Program-made: the position numbers and the translations under genes
Shown here: in pieces, positions 1 to 10,600 of the stretch
Numbering within the stretch: the stretch's first letter is position 1
Layout of the letters: each line of letters starts with the position of its first letter
The notes under the pieces: model-generated
Databases searched by the model: none
Seen by the model: only the letters and a program-made list of their open reading frames with translations
Told to the model about the DNA's origin: nothing
Source: Thereva unica
Taxonomy: Eukaryota > Arthropoda > Insecta > Diptera > Therevidae
Assembly: GCA_949987705.1 (NCBI GenBank)
Contig: OX465285.1
Coordinates: forward strand, 86,499,975 to 86,563,974
DNA: 64,000 bases
Reading direction: 5' to 3'

Positions 1-688
1 CCTCTGAGACCCAAGAAGCCACTTACGCCATACTTTCGTTTTATGAAACAAATTCGTCCTACAGTGCTAGCGGAGAATCCTAAAGCGAATATTGTAGATG
101 TTGTTAAGATCATCGCTAGTAAGTGGGAAAAGGTAGATGAAGCTACCAAGAAGCGTCTGCAAGCAGAATTTAAGAAGGAACAGGAGGCTTATGTAGCAGA
201 ACGCGCTAAATACGATTCGAAAATAACAGATGAACAGAGAACCGAAATAAAGCAGTTAAAACAAGAAATTGTAGAAGCTAGGGAGAAAAGAGCGAATAAA
301 AAACGAATTAGGGAATTGGGCAGACCAAAAAGACCAGCGTCGGCCTTTTTACGGTTTATTTCACAAGAAAGAACGAAAACACCACAAGGGAAGGGACAAA
401 CTTACAAGGAATGGCATATGAAAGTCACGGAAAAGTGGACTAGATTAGCAGATGCCGAGAAGAATGTTTTCATACAAGAAGCTAGGAAAGAATTGGAAAA
501 ATACAAGTAATTTAACTTGACTAGATTTGAATTTCTCTAACTTATTTTTTTATATATTTTTTAGAGAAGAGATTTCCAAATGGGAAGAAAAAATGGTTCG
601 TTTAGGTCATATAGATGTTGTTAGAAACGAATCCCTAATTGATCCACCTGAACCGAAGCCAAGACGAAAGCCAAAGAAAACAGAATAG
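1..688 (+). CDS. TFAM: Mitochondrial transcription factor A, 5' end outside window
   Basis: TFAM binds and bends mitochondrial DNA, packages nucleoids and helps start transcription at mitochondrial promoters. Two exons are visible: 1-506, open from the window edge, and 565-688, joined across a short intron with a GTAATT donor and a TTTTAG acceptor. The join is phase 2 and rebuilds a Lys codon. The first exon carries most of HMG box 1 (PKKPLTPYFRFM start), a charged helical linker, and HMG box 2 (GRPKRPASAFLRF, then WTRLADAEK). The second exon gives a C-terminal tail starting KWEEKMVRLGHIDVVR and ending in a basic PRRKPKK patch before TAG at 686-688. The mitochondrial presequence and the first HMG residues lie upstream of the window. 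The match to the TFAM two-box layout and tail is strong. The gene converges on the CAMLG-like gene. An odd in-frame open stretch follows the stop and is listed separately. Confidence 0.93.
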
Positions 689-973
689 GGATTCGGGTGC
701 CCCTCTTTGGAAAGCTCGTCATTAACTTCTCCACAAAATTTATTAAGTTCCGATTCAAAATTTTCTGTTGATAAAAAAGAACAGCTTCAACCTGTATTAT
801 CGGATAGCGAGAATATGAAAAATGAAAATGATGTACAAATAACTAAAACGAGTTCTTCTGAAAGGGGTACGGGTGTAGCCGATAATAAAATTAATAATAA
901 TAATAATACAGCAATCGAGAAGGAGCGCAAAGGTATTTTCAAAAGTTTAAGGTCAATATTTAAAAGGAAATGA
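689..973 (+). other. In-frame open extension after the TFAM stop
   Basis: Directly after the TFAM TAG (686-688) the same frame stays open for 94 codons and ends at TGA 971-973. The encoded stretch is rich in Ser, Asn, Asp and Lys and finishes with a basic segment, KGIFKSLRSIFKRK. There is no ATG near its start, so an independent gene is unlikely. It could be a stop-codon readthrough extension of TFAM, an older C-terminus cut by a recent nonsense change, or an alternative isoform. Chance is possible but unattractive in sequence this AT-rich. A possible ATTAAA poly(A) signal lies near 1101. Confidence 0.45.
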
Positions 974-1210
974 AGTTGTTCTTCGACTGATTTGTTAAAT
1001 TTGATAAAAGTATGATTTCTTGTTCATTATTATATAAATAATATAGCACCAGCAACCAAAATTTACTTGAAAGTATATAAAATATAGATTTTTTTAAGTG
1101 ATTAAAATATTTCTTTTATTTCTTGTATAAATTTCCTCCAAATATGTGTTAAAGAATTTAATTTACAATAATTAATTTACAGAGCCGATTAATTTGCACA
1201 AAACCTGTTG

Positions 1211-1993
1211 CTAAACGTCGCTCGATGTAACCATATTAAATTCTTGTTGATTGAAAATATTTAAAGCAAACAAATGACACATGACGAAAAAGAATATGAA
1301 TACGCCAACATCTTTGAATATTTTGTTCATAGTTTCCAGTATTTTCATTAATGCCGCTGAATTATTTGGCGATACACCAGCCAACATGAATGCAAGACTT
1401 AAAAGTGAAGCTTTACTAGCATAAAACGGCTTTAGCCAAAGTGCTTCAGCAAGCTCCCACATCAACAGCGGAAAGAAAACGCTGTAAGAAATTAGATTTT
1501 CATTTCCTGTGTGAAATAGCACGTATGTTATTATTGATATAAAAGCCAGATGAACTTTGGTCTTTAATATCTTGGAAAGCCTAGTTTCTACTGGATTTAA
1601 TTCATTTAGAAATTGTAACAAATCATTTTGCTGTTGTTCTGCTGTTGCCCGTGATGAAGCCTTAGAGCCGAATAAATCATCTTGAAGAAACGTAGAGCTG
1701 CCATTGTTATAGTTGGCATAGTTAATAGTTTCGACCTCTATTTCTGGATCAGGATAGATTATATTTGTTTTGATATCACCATCTACAAAATTAAACAATA
1801 ATGAAATTTTTGTGATAACCTTTTTTTTAAGTGAAAAACTACTTTGTGACTTTTCCGGTATACGGCCATTCAGCTTCTGCAGTCTGATTTGGGCATTTTC
1901 AAGAATTTTACGGCGTCTAGCTTCTCTTTTAGCATTTATTTCAGCCCTTTTCGCTTGGCTTTCTTCGTCGGAATTTTGATCGGAATCTGACAT
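1211..1993 (-). CDS. CAMLG: CAMLG/Get2-like ER membrane protein
   Basis: CAMLG (calcium-modulating cyclophilin ligand) is the metazoan Get2 counterpart. With GET1/WRB it forms the ER receptor that takes tail-anchored proteins from GET3/TRC40. The 260-residue single-exon frame starts at ATG 1991-1993. Residues 1-20 are acidic and charged. Residues 21-42 contain KREARRRKILENAQIRLQKL, resembling the Arg-rich cytosolic GET3-binding motif of the family. A long polar linker follows. The C-terminal third is hydrophobic, with probable membrane segments near residues 148-162, 170-188, 195-208 and 229-248. This N-cytosolic, multi-span C-terminal layout is the family architecture. AATAAA on the minus strand at 1115-1120 could end the transcript. 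A stretch near 1800-1835 looks splice-like but is only 37 nt and out of phase, so I read through it. The assignment rests on the N-motif and topology, since the family is poorly conserved. Confidence 0.72.
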   Translation of the reverse strand: MSDSDQNSDEESQAKRAEINAKREARRRKILENAQIRLQKLNGRIPEKSQSSFSLKKKVITKISLLFNFVDGDIKTNIIYPDPEIEVETINYANYNNGSSTFLQDDLFGSKASSRATAEQQQNDLLQFLNELNPVETRLSKILKTKVHLAFISIITYVLFHTGNENLISYSVFFPLLMWELAEALWLKPFYASKASLLSLAFMLAGVSPNNSAALMKILETMNKIFKDVGVFIFFFVMCHLFALNIFNQQEFNMVTSSDV

Positions 1994-2149
1994 TTTTTGT
2001 TAACTGGAAGATTTTAAGTTTGGAAGTGTGTAAAATGCCAACAACCTTGTCAAAGTGACATATTTTTAAACACGGCGACTGCAGTACCATCTATGAAATT
2101 TATTTGAAATCTCATAAATTATAGGAAAAAGCATATCATTGCCAGCGTG

Positions 2150-2590
2150 CTGCAATCATTTATGCCAGTTGTTACGATAGTAACTATAATAAGTTCGAGA
2201 GCGCGGTTTTGCACCTTGTCCAGCCAAGCTAAGATGGTTCTTGGGACCCGGCCCAGATATACGAGTTGTATTCGAGACGGGGCGAATGTACGACTTATAG
2301 ATTATCGCCCTGGCAGAATTTGCACCTTTTGAGGGATCCTAGGCACTGGGATGCTTGTTTAGCAATTTGGAATATGTGGTTATTCCAGCGAAGATCTTCG
2401 ACTAATGTTACGCCTAGGATGTTTAGGGACAGTTCTGCCGTTACGATCTTGTTGTCCACTGAAATAGAAAGAGGGTCGGTACAGTACTTCGTTTTTAATG
2501 CATTAAGTTCAACACGGTTCTGCTGTTTTAACTTCTCTGCTGATAATACGCAAGTATATACCTCATCTTCCTCTGATAAACTAGTCAATG
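2150..2590 (-). mobile_element. LINE reverse-transcriptase C-terminal fragment
   Basis: The minus strand encodes, with frameshifts, the end of a non-LTR reverse transcriptase. One frame has LNILGVTLVEDLRWNNHI, the usual 'LGV.. D..L.W..HI' block after the catalytic core. The next frame has YKSYIRP followed by a tail around LDKVQNRALELI. It is a decayed remnant with no intact frame and no target duplication that I can see. Confidence 0.75.
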
Positions 2591-2599
2591 CATTGAGTG

Positions 2600-2870
2600 T
2601 TACGATTTTGATAGTAGGCTATGACTTTCTCCTGCCCCTCGATGTTTTGGGATAAGATTGCACCAATTCTGACATTACCCGTATCTGTAACCAATATAAA
2701 CTTTTCGCCTGGCTTCGGATATGTGAACGCTTGACCAAATCTTTATTTTAGTGTGTTGAAACTATCCTCGCACTTATCTGCCCAGATAAATGGTTTTCCT
2801 TTTTTTATCAGTTTATGTAATTCCTAGGCTAAAAGCTCGTGACGAAACACCTTTATGTGGCAAGTTTTAA
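2600..2870 (-). mobile_element. Ty3/gypsy pol fragment (RT end to RNase H start)
   Basis: Read on the minus strand, 2800-2630 gives KPFIWADKCEDSF and, after a break, a stretch with DTGNVRIGAILSQ. These are the end of the reverse transcriptase and the start of RNase H in Ty3/gypsy elements, where the second motif normally reads D.S..G.GAVLSQ. The frame is interrupted and the fragment is short. It belongs with the gag piece just to the right. Confidence 0.7.
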
Positions 2871-2959
2871 GAATATTCGAAGCTCCTGATTATTCTTTTT
2901 TGTGACTCAATTCTCAGCTGCTCCGATTTTCTCAGGATCTGCTCCGACTCCATTGGACT

Positions 2960-3240
2960 ATACCCCATGTCCGAGTTAGTTAACATTCCTCTCGTTTTCG
3001 ATAATTCCTTTGCAGATGACTCGGCTCCTTCCAGTTCCAGCATCGGAGTCGACCACGTATCTCCGAGGTGCTAATTCGGTTGAAAATGTCCTCCATCGTG
3101 TTGCTTTCCTTGAGGGGGCGCCACTCGTTGTTACTAGTTTCTCGTCTCGTATGGCAGAACCCAAGCGAAAACATCTGCGGAAGACTCTTTTTCGGCCAAT
3201 CTGGCAGCCTATTGCAGATCCCGGTCGATAAATGAGCTAA
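2960..3240 (-). mobile_element. Ty3/gypsy gag fragment with degenerate zinc knuckle
   Basis: The minus strand encodes RCWNWKEPSHLQRNYRKRE, a CCHC nucleocapsid knuckle in which the second Cys is Trp and the last Cys is Tyr. Two overlapping short frames cover the same bases. With the pol fragment at 2600-2870 in the same orientation this is a collapsed gypsy-type element. I see no LTRs. Confidence 0.6.
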
Positions 3241-3550
3241 GTAAACCGTTGATGTAGTTTCGACCGAAACTAGGGTATGATAAATGCACTAGAACGTCAC
3301 GATAGGGGCACCGTTACTTGCGTTACTTCTGTATGGGATCAATATAAAATGAGTTGGCCTCGCAGATACAATAGAAAAATACTGCAGTAAAAATATAAAA
3401 TATACTACTTTATAAAACGAAATATATTTCCAACAAAATGCATAATGGCAAATCATATAACTGATGTATAAAATATTTCATTATAAATATAAATTCTGGC
3501 ACTTTATTTGATTAAAAACATCATCTACTTATTACCTTACCTCACAGCTA

Positions 3551-6326
3551 TCAATTTCCGAATGCCGATATTCCTGTAATAGCTCGTCCCAATATCAGTG
3601 CATGAATATCATGGGTACCTTCGTATGTATTAACAGCTTCTAAGTTCATACTATGTCTAATTACGTGATACTCATCCGATATTCCGTTTCCACCAAGCAT
3701 ATCCCTACATTCCCGGGCAATTGCTAGAGCTTTTCCAGCATTATTTCGCTTCAAAATCGAAATCATTTCGGGTGTATGAAGATTGCTATCCTTAAGCCTT
3801 CCAACATGAAGACAACTTATCAATCCCAATGCGATTTCTGAACAACCATCGGCCAGTTTCTTTTGTATAAGTTGCGTAGCTGCTAAAGGCCGCTTAAATT
3901 GCTTCCTATCTAAGGTATATTGCCGGGCAATTGCTAAACATGCTTCGGCAGCACCAAGTGCTCCCCATGCAATACCATATCTAGCGTTATTCAAGCAACC
4001 AAATGGTCCACGGAAACCTTCTACTTTTAACACATTGGCTTCAGGAACGTGCACATCATCTAAATGAATCATTCCAGTTGGCGATGCTCTTAAAGAAAAT
4101 TTTCCTTCTATTCTGGGAGTTGATAAGCCTTTCGAAGATTCTTTTCGATCTACTATAAAACCACGTAGCTTTCCATCATCACATATTGCCCAAACAATGC
4201 AAACATCAGCGATTGGTGCGCTAGTTATCCAGGTTTTGCTGCCGTTTAAGATGTAAGTTTTCGTTTTACTATCATATTTTGCTCGTGTTTCCATGCCACC
4301 AGGATCGCTGCCGTGATTGGGTTCAGTTAGTCCGAAACAGCCAATTATTTTTCCTTTAGCTGTAATTGAGTATATAAGTTTTTGTTTTATCTAGTAATGC
4401 TTACATACCCATATCCGGTAAATATTTTGCTTTTTGTTCTTCAGTACCAAAATCATATATAGATCCCATGCAGAGGGAGCTTTGGACACTTAAAGCTGAA
4501 CGAAATGCTGAGTCGACACGTTCTACTTCACGAGTTAGCAGTCCATAAGCAACATTCGAGACACCAGCACATTCGTATCCTTTTAGTGTGCATCCAAGAG
4601 CGCCAAGTTCACCGAGCTCGGTCATAATTTCTTTATTGAAAACTTCGAAAATACTGTTAAGAAGCGTTCCAAGGGTTTCGTTACTTTTATGAGCATGGAA
4701 AGTTTAAAATGAGGCGAAATGATCTCTTAGTGATCCTTACCTTCATTTCGGTTGCACTCGATAACTCTAGGTAAAAGAGTTTCTTGGCAGTAATTTCGAA
4801 ATGAGTCCCGAACTGCAATTTCTTCCTCCTTAAGTTGAGATTCAAGGTTTAAAGGATCTTCCCAGTTGAATGTAGCTGAATTTTTAATATTTAGGGTTTT
4901 AGAAGCGAAATAAAGTTTGTTAGTAGTTAAAGTTTATTTATTATGTGATAAAAAAAAACAAAGCCACCGGGGGTATATCGCAAGACCACTAAGACCAAGA
5001 ATCGAAGTTTTCAAGCTAAAAATAATTGCAGACAAGGTGTGCAGAACGAAGTAGAGACAATTGTCAGTTTTCTCGGGCTGCATGCTCTGGTGCGTGTGTG
5101 GTGATACTAGGCCTCAAGGCGAAGACTTTCAGGCCACAGCCTGCCGGCGACCTGTGTATAAATGGGGGCCTTAAGGTATGGCTAAATCCTACAAAAACTC
5201 CTCCTATACCGATTTTCAATAGATCCAGAACAAAGTTCCAAAATTCATCCGCCATATTGGCGCCGCCATTTTGAATTTTCAAATTTTGAGCACAGAATCG
5301 TTATTTGTGACCCTAAAAACCCCCCGATGCCGATTTTCAGTGAAATCGGAACCCAATTGCATAATTCGCCCGCCATCTTGATTTTTTTACAAAATTGTCA
5401 GATTGCATTGTCACGGGAACTCAATGTAAAGTTTCATAGGAATCGGTTGTAGAAGTACATAGTTGAAAAAGCTGTCGCTAGATTTGAACCAAAGAAACAA
5501 ACAAACAAATACGAGGTCAAGCTAAATAATACCATTAAAAAGAACTGCAGAGGTGTGCAGAAAGAAGTAGACAAAATGACGAACCAGGAGAATCATACAG
5601 ATCGTAATGGATTAGCCGCTAGGTCGTTTTGAAGTTTTTGTTTATAGTTTTACATACTACCACGGTTCCATCCTACCAGCTTCCAGAGTTGAGTCGTCAA
5701 AGAAAAAATTTTGTTTGTTTTTAACTAAAACTACCTTTAACTAGAAGTAATCAATAAAACAGTGTACTTTGAGTCTACAATTACAAAAAGAAATGAAGAA
5801 AATGAAGAGATAACTAGACAAAAACTTCTGTCTAATAAAGCCATAAATAAATACTGTACTTGCAAGCTTTGCGACTGGAAAACGAAACTCCTACTCTAGA
5901 AAACACTAATACCATCAGCACTGTGGTATGGTAGCGAGATTTGGATTATGATCCAGGACATAGAGGAGCGAGCCAACAAGTTTGAGAGAAAAGTTCTCGG
6001 TGCCTAATAGGATGATGGAATATGGTGGAGATTCTGCAGATTAAGACTAGCCGGACACATAATCAGGATGAAGAACAACCGTATCGAAAACGGTTCCACA
6101 CATATTTCTGGAATAGACCAGTAGGTAGGCCGAGGAAAATCTCGATGAGGCCAAGGCTCGACCGTTTTATGAAATAATTACTCACGTTTTAAAGATGCAG
6201 GACTAGACGACCAGGCTAAAAAGATAATATTATTAACTAAGTCCATTATTGAATAAAATGTTTACCTCTAAAACAATTCCATTGCGGCGAAGTAAACAAA
6301 GTTCGGGCACATTTTTTAAAGATCAT
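3551..6326 (-). CDS. GCDH: Glutaryl-CoA dehydrogenase, mitochondrial
   Basis: GCDH is a matrix flavoprotein of lysine, hydroxylysine and tryptophan breakdown. It oxidises and decarboxylates glutaryl-CoA to crotonyl-CoA and passes electrons to ETF. Four minus-strand exons join in frame to 412 residues: 6326-6266, 4875-4741, 4642-4409 and 4359-3551 (stop TGA). All introns are GT-AG and phase 1. The first exon starts [11 protein letters not shown], a basic, Ser/Thr-containing presequence. Family blocks seen are [88 protein letters not shown] and [18 protein letters not shown]. The C-terminal [21 protein letters not shown] contains the catalytic Glu at about residue 390. Length fits the ~438-residue vertebrate enzyme with a shorter presequence. 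AATAAA (minus) lies at 3503-3508. Intron 1 is swollen by repeats. GCDH is divergent from ZUP1. Confidence 0.95.
4970..5570. repeat. Interspersed repeat in GCDH intron 1
   Basis: This stretch is GC-richer than its surroundings. It contains a short internal duplication: two blocks, at about 5205-5265 and 5325-5375, share CCGATTTTCA, a run around AAATCGGAA/CCAAAATTC and CCGCCAT. It ends with a CAAACAAACAAA run near 5505. The layout resembles the 3' end of a retroposed repeat, but no coding remnant is visible and I cannot place the family. Confidence 0.5.
5925..6190 (+). mobile_element. LINE 3'-terminal coding fragment
   Basis: On the plus strand [25 protein letters not shown] is followed by [16 protein letters not shown] and a Gly-Arg-Pro-Arg-like run. 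This is the post-RT region of RTE/CR1-type LINEs (YG.ETW, FERKVLR, LGH..RM, GRPR). Stops and frameshifts break it. It lies inside GCDH intron 1, antisense to the gene. Confidence 0.65.
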
Positions 6327-7680
6327 CTTTGCTTGCAATTATTAAAGTAGTACTAACGCAAAAATCACTTTTATAATCACCAGCAAAGCGCACACACTGG
6401 GCTTCTTATATCTCTGAGGAGATAAGAATTTGCAGATAGTAGCTAAGCCTACGTATTTATATTTTGACCTCCTCTAGTTTCCAGCCAAATCTTATTAATC
6501 TTCCGCGATCATATGGTACGTATCGTCTTTAGGGAAATTTAATTACCCATAAAAATTTGACTTGTTGCATACAAGTAATTTCAGAACGCTAGTTGTCAAA
6601 ACAGAAATCTTGATATTAAAAATTTTAGTTATATGTAAGTTTTGTCATGCAATATAAAATAATCTTTTGATAAAAACAAATCAATTTATTTGTTATTCTT
6701 TGTAAAAATGCTGCATTTTCGCATATTTAAGAATATTATTAAATAAATTTATTACTGATTAGAAATATTCTTCTTCTTGTTTGATGCAAGTAAGTTTCAC
6801 AATTTTCTGTCTTGTACATAAAAAACTAAGGATATTTTTCTTAAATAGGGCAATAACGTATTTTTTTTTATTTTTTAAATATAATATTCTTCGTTTTAAG
6901 ATTGTTTTCGTTACTTTCAATTTTTCTTTAAGTTAAAAAGAAGATATTACTTCTTATTTTAGTATTTCGTCTTAGATCCGCTATGATTTTGTCCGCCAAC
7001 TTTTAAATATTTATATAACAACAATTTTTGTTGTGTTTCTGTAACAATTTTTTTTAATTTTGAAAAACATAAATAATAGTTATAATTTTATGTAAAATAA
7101 AATCAGTTGTAAATATAACATATTTTATGACTCCTGTGGTGTTATAACTGTTTCCCATAAAAAAGTCCTTCCGCATTTTGACATATACACGAGAAATGTC
7201 AATGTGTGAAGAGAAAAAGGAAAAAAGTGTGATTTGAACGATTTCCCTAAAAAAAAGTTGAGGAAGGAAGGTATGCGGAATTATTGAAGAAAAACGATAA
7301 TTTTGAGTTTATTTTAGTGTAAATTAAGTGCACGATAATTACAATAGTATCAATTAACTAACCAATAAGTATACTACAAAGTTTCAATAGCAGGATAATT
7401 GGGTTTTTCGTGAAAATCAAGGCAAAAAAGGCAAGGCGGAAGAAATCTGAAAATGTTTTATCGATTTAACCTATAAACGTGTTTCAAATTGGAAAAAAAG
7501 TTATCATTAGGTTACTAGATAAAATGTATACTATTTAAACAATCCATGAATATTTTCGTGTTTTATTATATTATATTCAAGCTATTTTTCCTGTTTTATA
7601 ATTATTAATTTATATTTTCCAAAAAACTAAAGTGGTTTGTTTATTTGACAGAGGTTGACGTAGAAACCGGTGGTGCTATA
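6327..7680. promoter_or_regulatory. Divergent upstream region of GCDH and ZUP1
   Basis: GCDH starts at 6326 on the minus strand and ZUP1 at 7681 on the plus strand, so this ~1.35 kb must hold both 5' ends. It is very AT-rich. A CAG acceptor at 7649-7651 after a pyrimidine-poor tract shows that ZUP1 has a spliced leader. A candidate non-coding first exon ends near AAGGTATGCG at 7267-7276. I see no convincing core promoter motif. Confidence 0.4.
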
Positions 7681-10600
7681 ATGAGCGATGAAGATGCTGG
7701 AGCTTGCTATATACCGGTACAGGAGCACTCATGTGAAATTTGTGGTATGTCAGGATTATCTGATGATTTGATGCGGGAACATACTCGTACCTGTCATGTT
7801 GAGGGCAATGCCCAGTGTCCGTTTTGTGGATTTAGCGGAGTCGTACCTGCAGAACTTTTACTTCATGTTAATCAAGCTCATCTTGATTATTTAACACCTG
7901 AAAATGAATTAATGAGCTTCATAGATGATCAAAGTCCTAGGTGAGAGCTAGCTATATGTGTATTTACTTCATAAATCATCTTAATCTATTATATAAAAAG
8001 ACGTTTTTGTTTTTTGCTATAATGTAATTATATTCTCATTCTAATTTTGTATGCCATGGGGTTACTTCAGTACGGTAGCAGCAGAAACATGCAATTAAGA
8101 AAATTGTTGTGATAAGACCGTAACCTTTACCGTTTCGTGAGACAAATGCCAATTTTGTTACATGCGGTAATTTTTATTTAATGGAAAAGGAAAAACCATA
8201 AATTTATGTAATATTGGATAAATAGAAAAATTAACAATTACGTTAAATTCAAATAAAATTAACTTGTGCGAATCATGTACAGTAGCTCCCAAAAGTAAAC
8301 GTTTTCAATCAAATAAAAAAAAGGACTTTGCTGCAAGATTATTGCCAAAACACTGTTCTAATTTAAAAAGATAGCTTTATCAAACTCCCACTCAAAGTTA
8401 TCCGGCAAAATTGAAGAAGCAAGGTTTTTTTTTCAACAAATTACAACAAAGTTGTACAGTGAGAGTCAAAAGTTTGTATACCCACAATACATAACTTGCG
8501 CCCATTACTGAGTTTCCATGAGAGCCTAACTAGAGTTCAACCCGAGTTATATGACATGGAAATGACTTTTCGTTAAAGATTTTCAACTCTGCTCAACTCA
8601 ACGAAAATAGGTAGGTTGGACTGAGCTCGCGCATACAACTAAAAACGGCACACTGGCAAAGGTGAAAAACAGTGGTGGAAAACGTAGAAACAGTGACAAA
8701 TATTGCGCCTCGCTTGGACGTCACAGAAACCTTTGTATACATAATCTATAAAAAATATGGAGGAAGAAAGAAGGCAGAAATGGAAACGTGTAGAGTTAAG
8801 GCATTGAGTTGAAGTTTCATTTCAACTCAACCACAACTCAATTCGACTCCCATGGAAACTCGGTACATATGTATACTGAATTTCCAAGCGCCCATAGAAA
8901 CGGGGATTGAGTAAATTTTCGTTAAATCCTAGTAAACTCAACGAAGCCATTCAGGTTAAGCCGGGTTCTGCATATGTGTGTGTTTCAGTATCCTTTACCT
9001 CACATATAGTTTTTTTATGTGGAAGAAAGGCCCTTTATACTGTCCACAATCTATTTTTTTCGTATAGAGTGCAATGTCGAACAGCAGCTCTAGTCGGGGA
9101 GGAAGGAACTGCCATAACCTTCCTGCGATATTTTTTAGTCCACCTACTACCATTACTATCGCGACTTTGACATCGGGGTATCGAGAAACAACTCGCTGGA
9201 GTGTTATGCCTCCTGAAACGAGTTGAATCTCATCAACTAAACGATGACATGCGCTTTGGTGGAGTGGGGAAGGGCTAAGGAAGGCTATGACAGAAGGAAT
9301 CAGGAATGTAAAGAGGGATGCAGAAAGAAGGAAAGTTATGTAGGTGGGAAAGTGGAAAAGGCGGAGGACCGTGGGGCTGGCCGGGATTCGAACTTCCGAG
9401 GCCCCCGAGTAAGGCGATATAGTGTAAAATTATTTATCTGTCAATTCGACACAGAAATGCATTGGAAACCGTATCGAGTAATCTTGAGAGAAAATGCTTT
9501 CTGTTTATTCGACGAAAACTCTACCTCGGCTTATGGAAATACAGTAATGGAAACAGCAACGAGTTAACTCAAGGGAAAAACTTTCTTTAAACTCAACGAA
9601 TACTCTACCACATTAAATTTAAAGTTACTCTACGACTACGACAGAGTATTCCCCACGTGCATATGAGTGTACGGTGACTACCCTCGTTGCTAATTGGATT
9701 GAATGTTAAACAAACTATTCAGGAAAATTCTAAACTACTGTGGAATTGATTCCGCTCGAATTTCCTTACATCGGTAGCATAAACTCTGCTGTAACGGAGA
9801 GTAATTTCGAAATTAAAATTTCATGCAGGGTTAGACTCCCTAGTCCTCACGGTGACTTATAATGCTTGTGTTGCGAAATAATATCCAACCTCGGTAGCCT
9901 AGGGAGTAAGGCGTCTGGCTACTATCCCAGAGGTCCCGGGTTCGAATCCCGGCCAGCCCCACGGTCCTTCGCCTTTTCCACTTTCCCACCTACATAACTT
10001 TCCTTCTTTCTTCTTCCCTCTTTACATTCCTGATTCCTTCTGTCATAGCCTTAGTTAGCGCTTCCCCGCTTCACCAAAAAGCGCATGTCATCGGTTGGTT
10101 GATGAGATTCAACTCGTTTCAGGAGGCATAACACTCCAGCGAGTTGTTTCTCGATGCCCCGATGACAAAGTCGCCAGTAATGGTTGGGAGTAGGTGGACT
10201 GCAAAATATCGCTGGTAGGTTGTGACAGTTCCTTCCTTCCCCGACTAGAGCTGCTGTTCGACATTGCACTCTATATGAAGAAACTAGATTGTCGACACAG
10301 TATAAAGGGCGTTTCCTGTGACTCTAGTCTTTCACATAAAAAAAAAAAAAAAAAAACATATAGACTTCTTTATTATTCTTATTTTCTGATTTTTTACTCC
10401 TAAGTATTTGTCCGTTTACTTTAGGGAGTCATTATATGAATATTCAATGACTAAACAAATATGTTTGCATGTTATTATAACGGATTTGTTTATAATTAAT
10501 CTTTTTTGTTATTTTTTGACGTATAACACGAAACCCAAGAGCAATCTCATGGGAGTCCTTTCCTCAATTTCTAGACAGCGTGGGCCAACGTTATTTATTT

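Noticed and set aside
707..973. Independent small gene after TFAM
   Set aside because: No ATG starts it; the apparent start is a TTG. It is in phase with TFAM and better treated as an extension candidate.
1800..1836. Intron within the CAMLG-like gene
   Set aside because: GT and AG are present, but 37 nt is below the usual insect minimum and removal breaks the frame.
8456..8484. End of another Tc1-type element
   Set aside because: CAGTGAGAGTCAAAAG resembles the MITE at 16737, but no mate was found nearby.
9886..9961. Possible functional tRNA gene
   Set aside because: The B box is perfect, but the acceptor and anticodon stems do not pair properly and the unit continues into a SINE body with a poly(A) tail.
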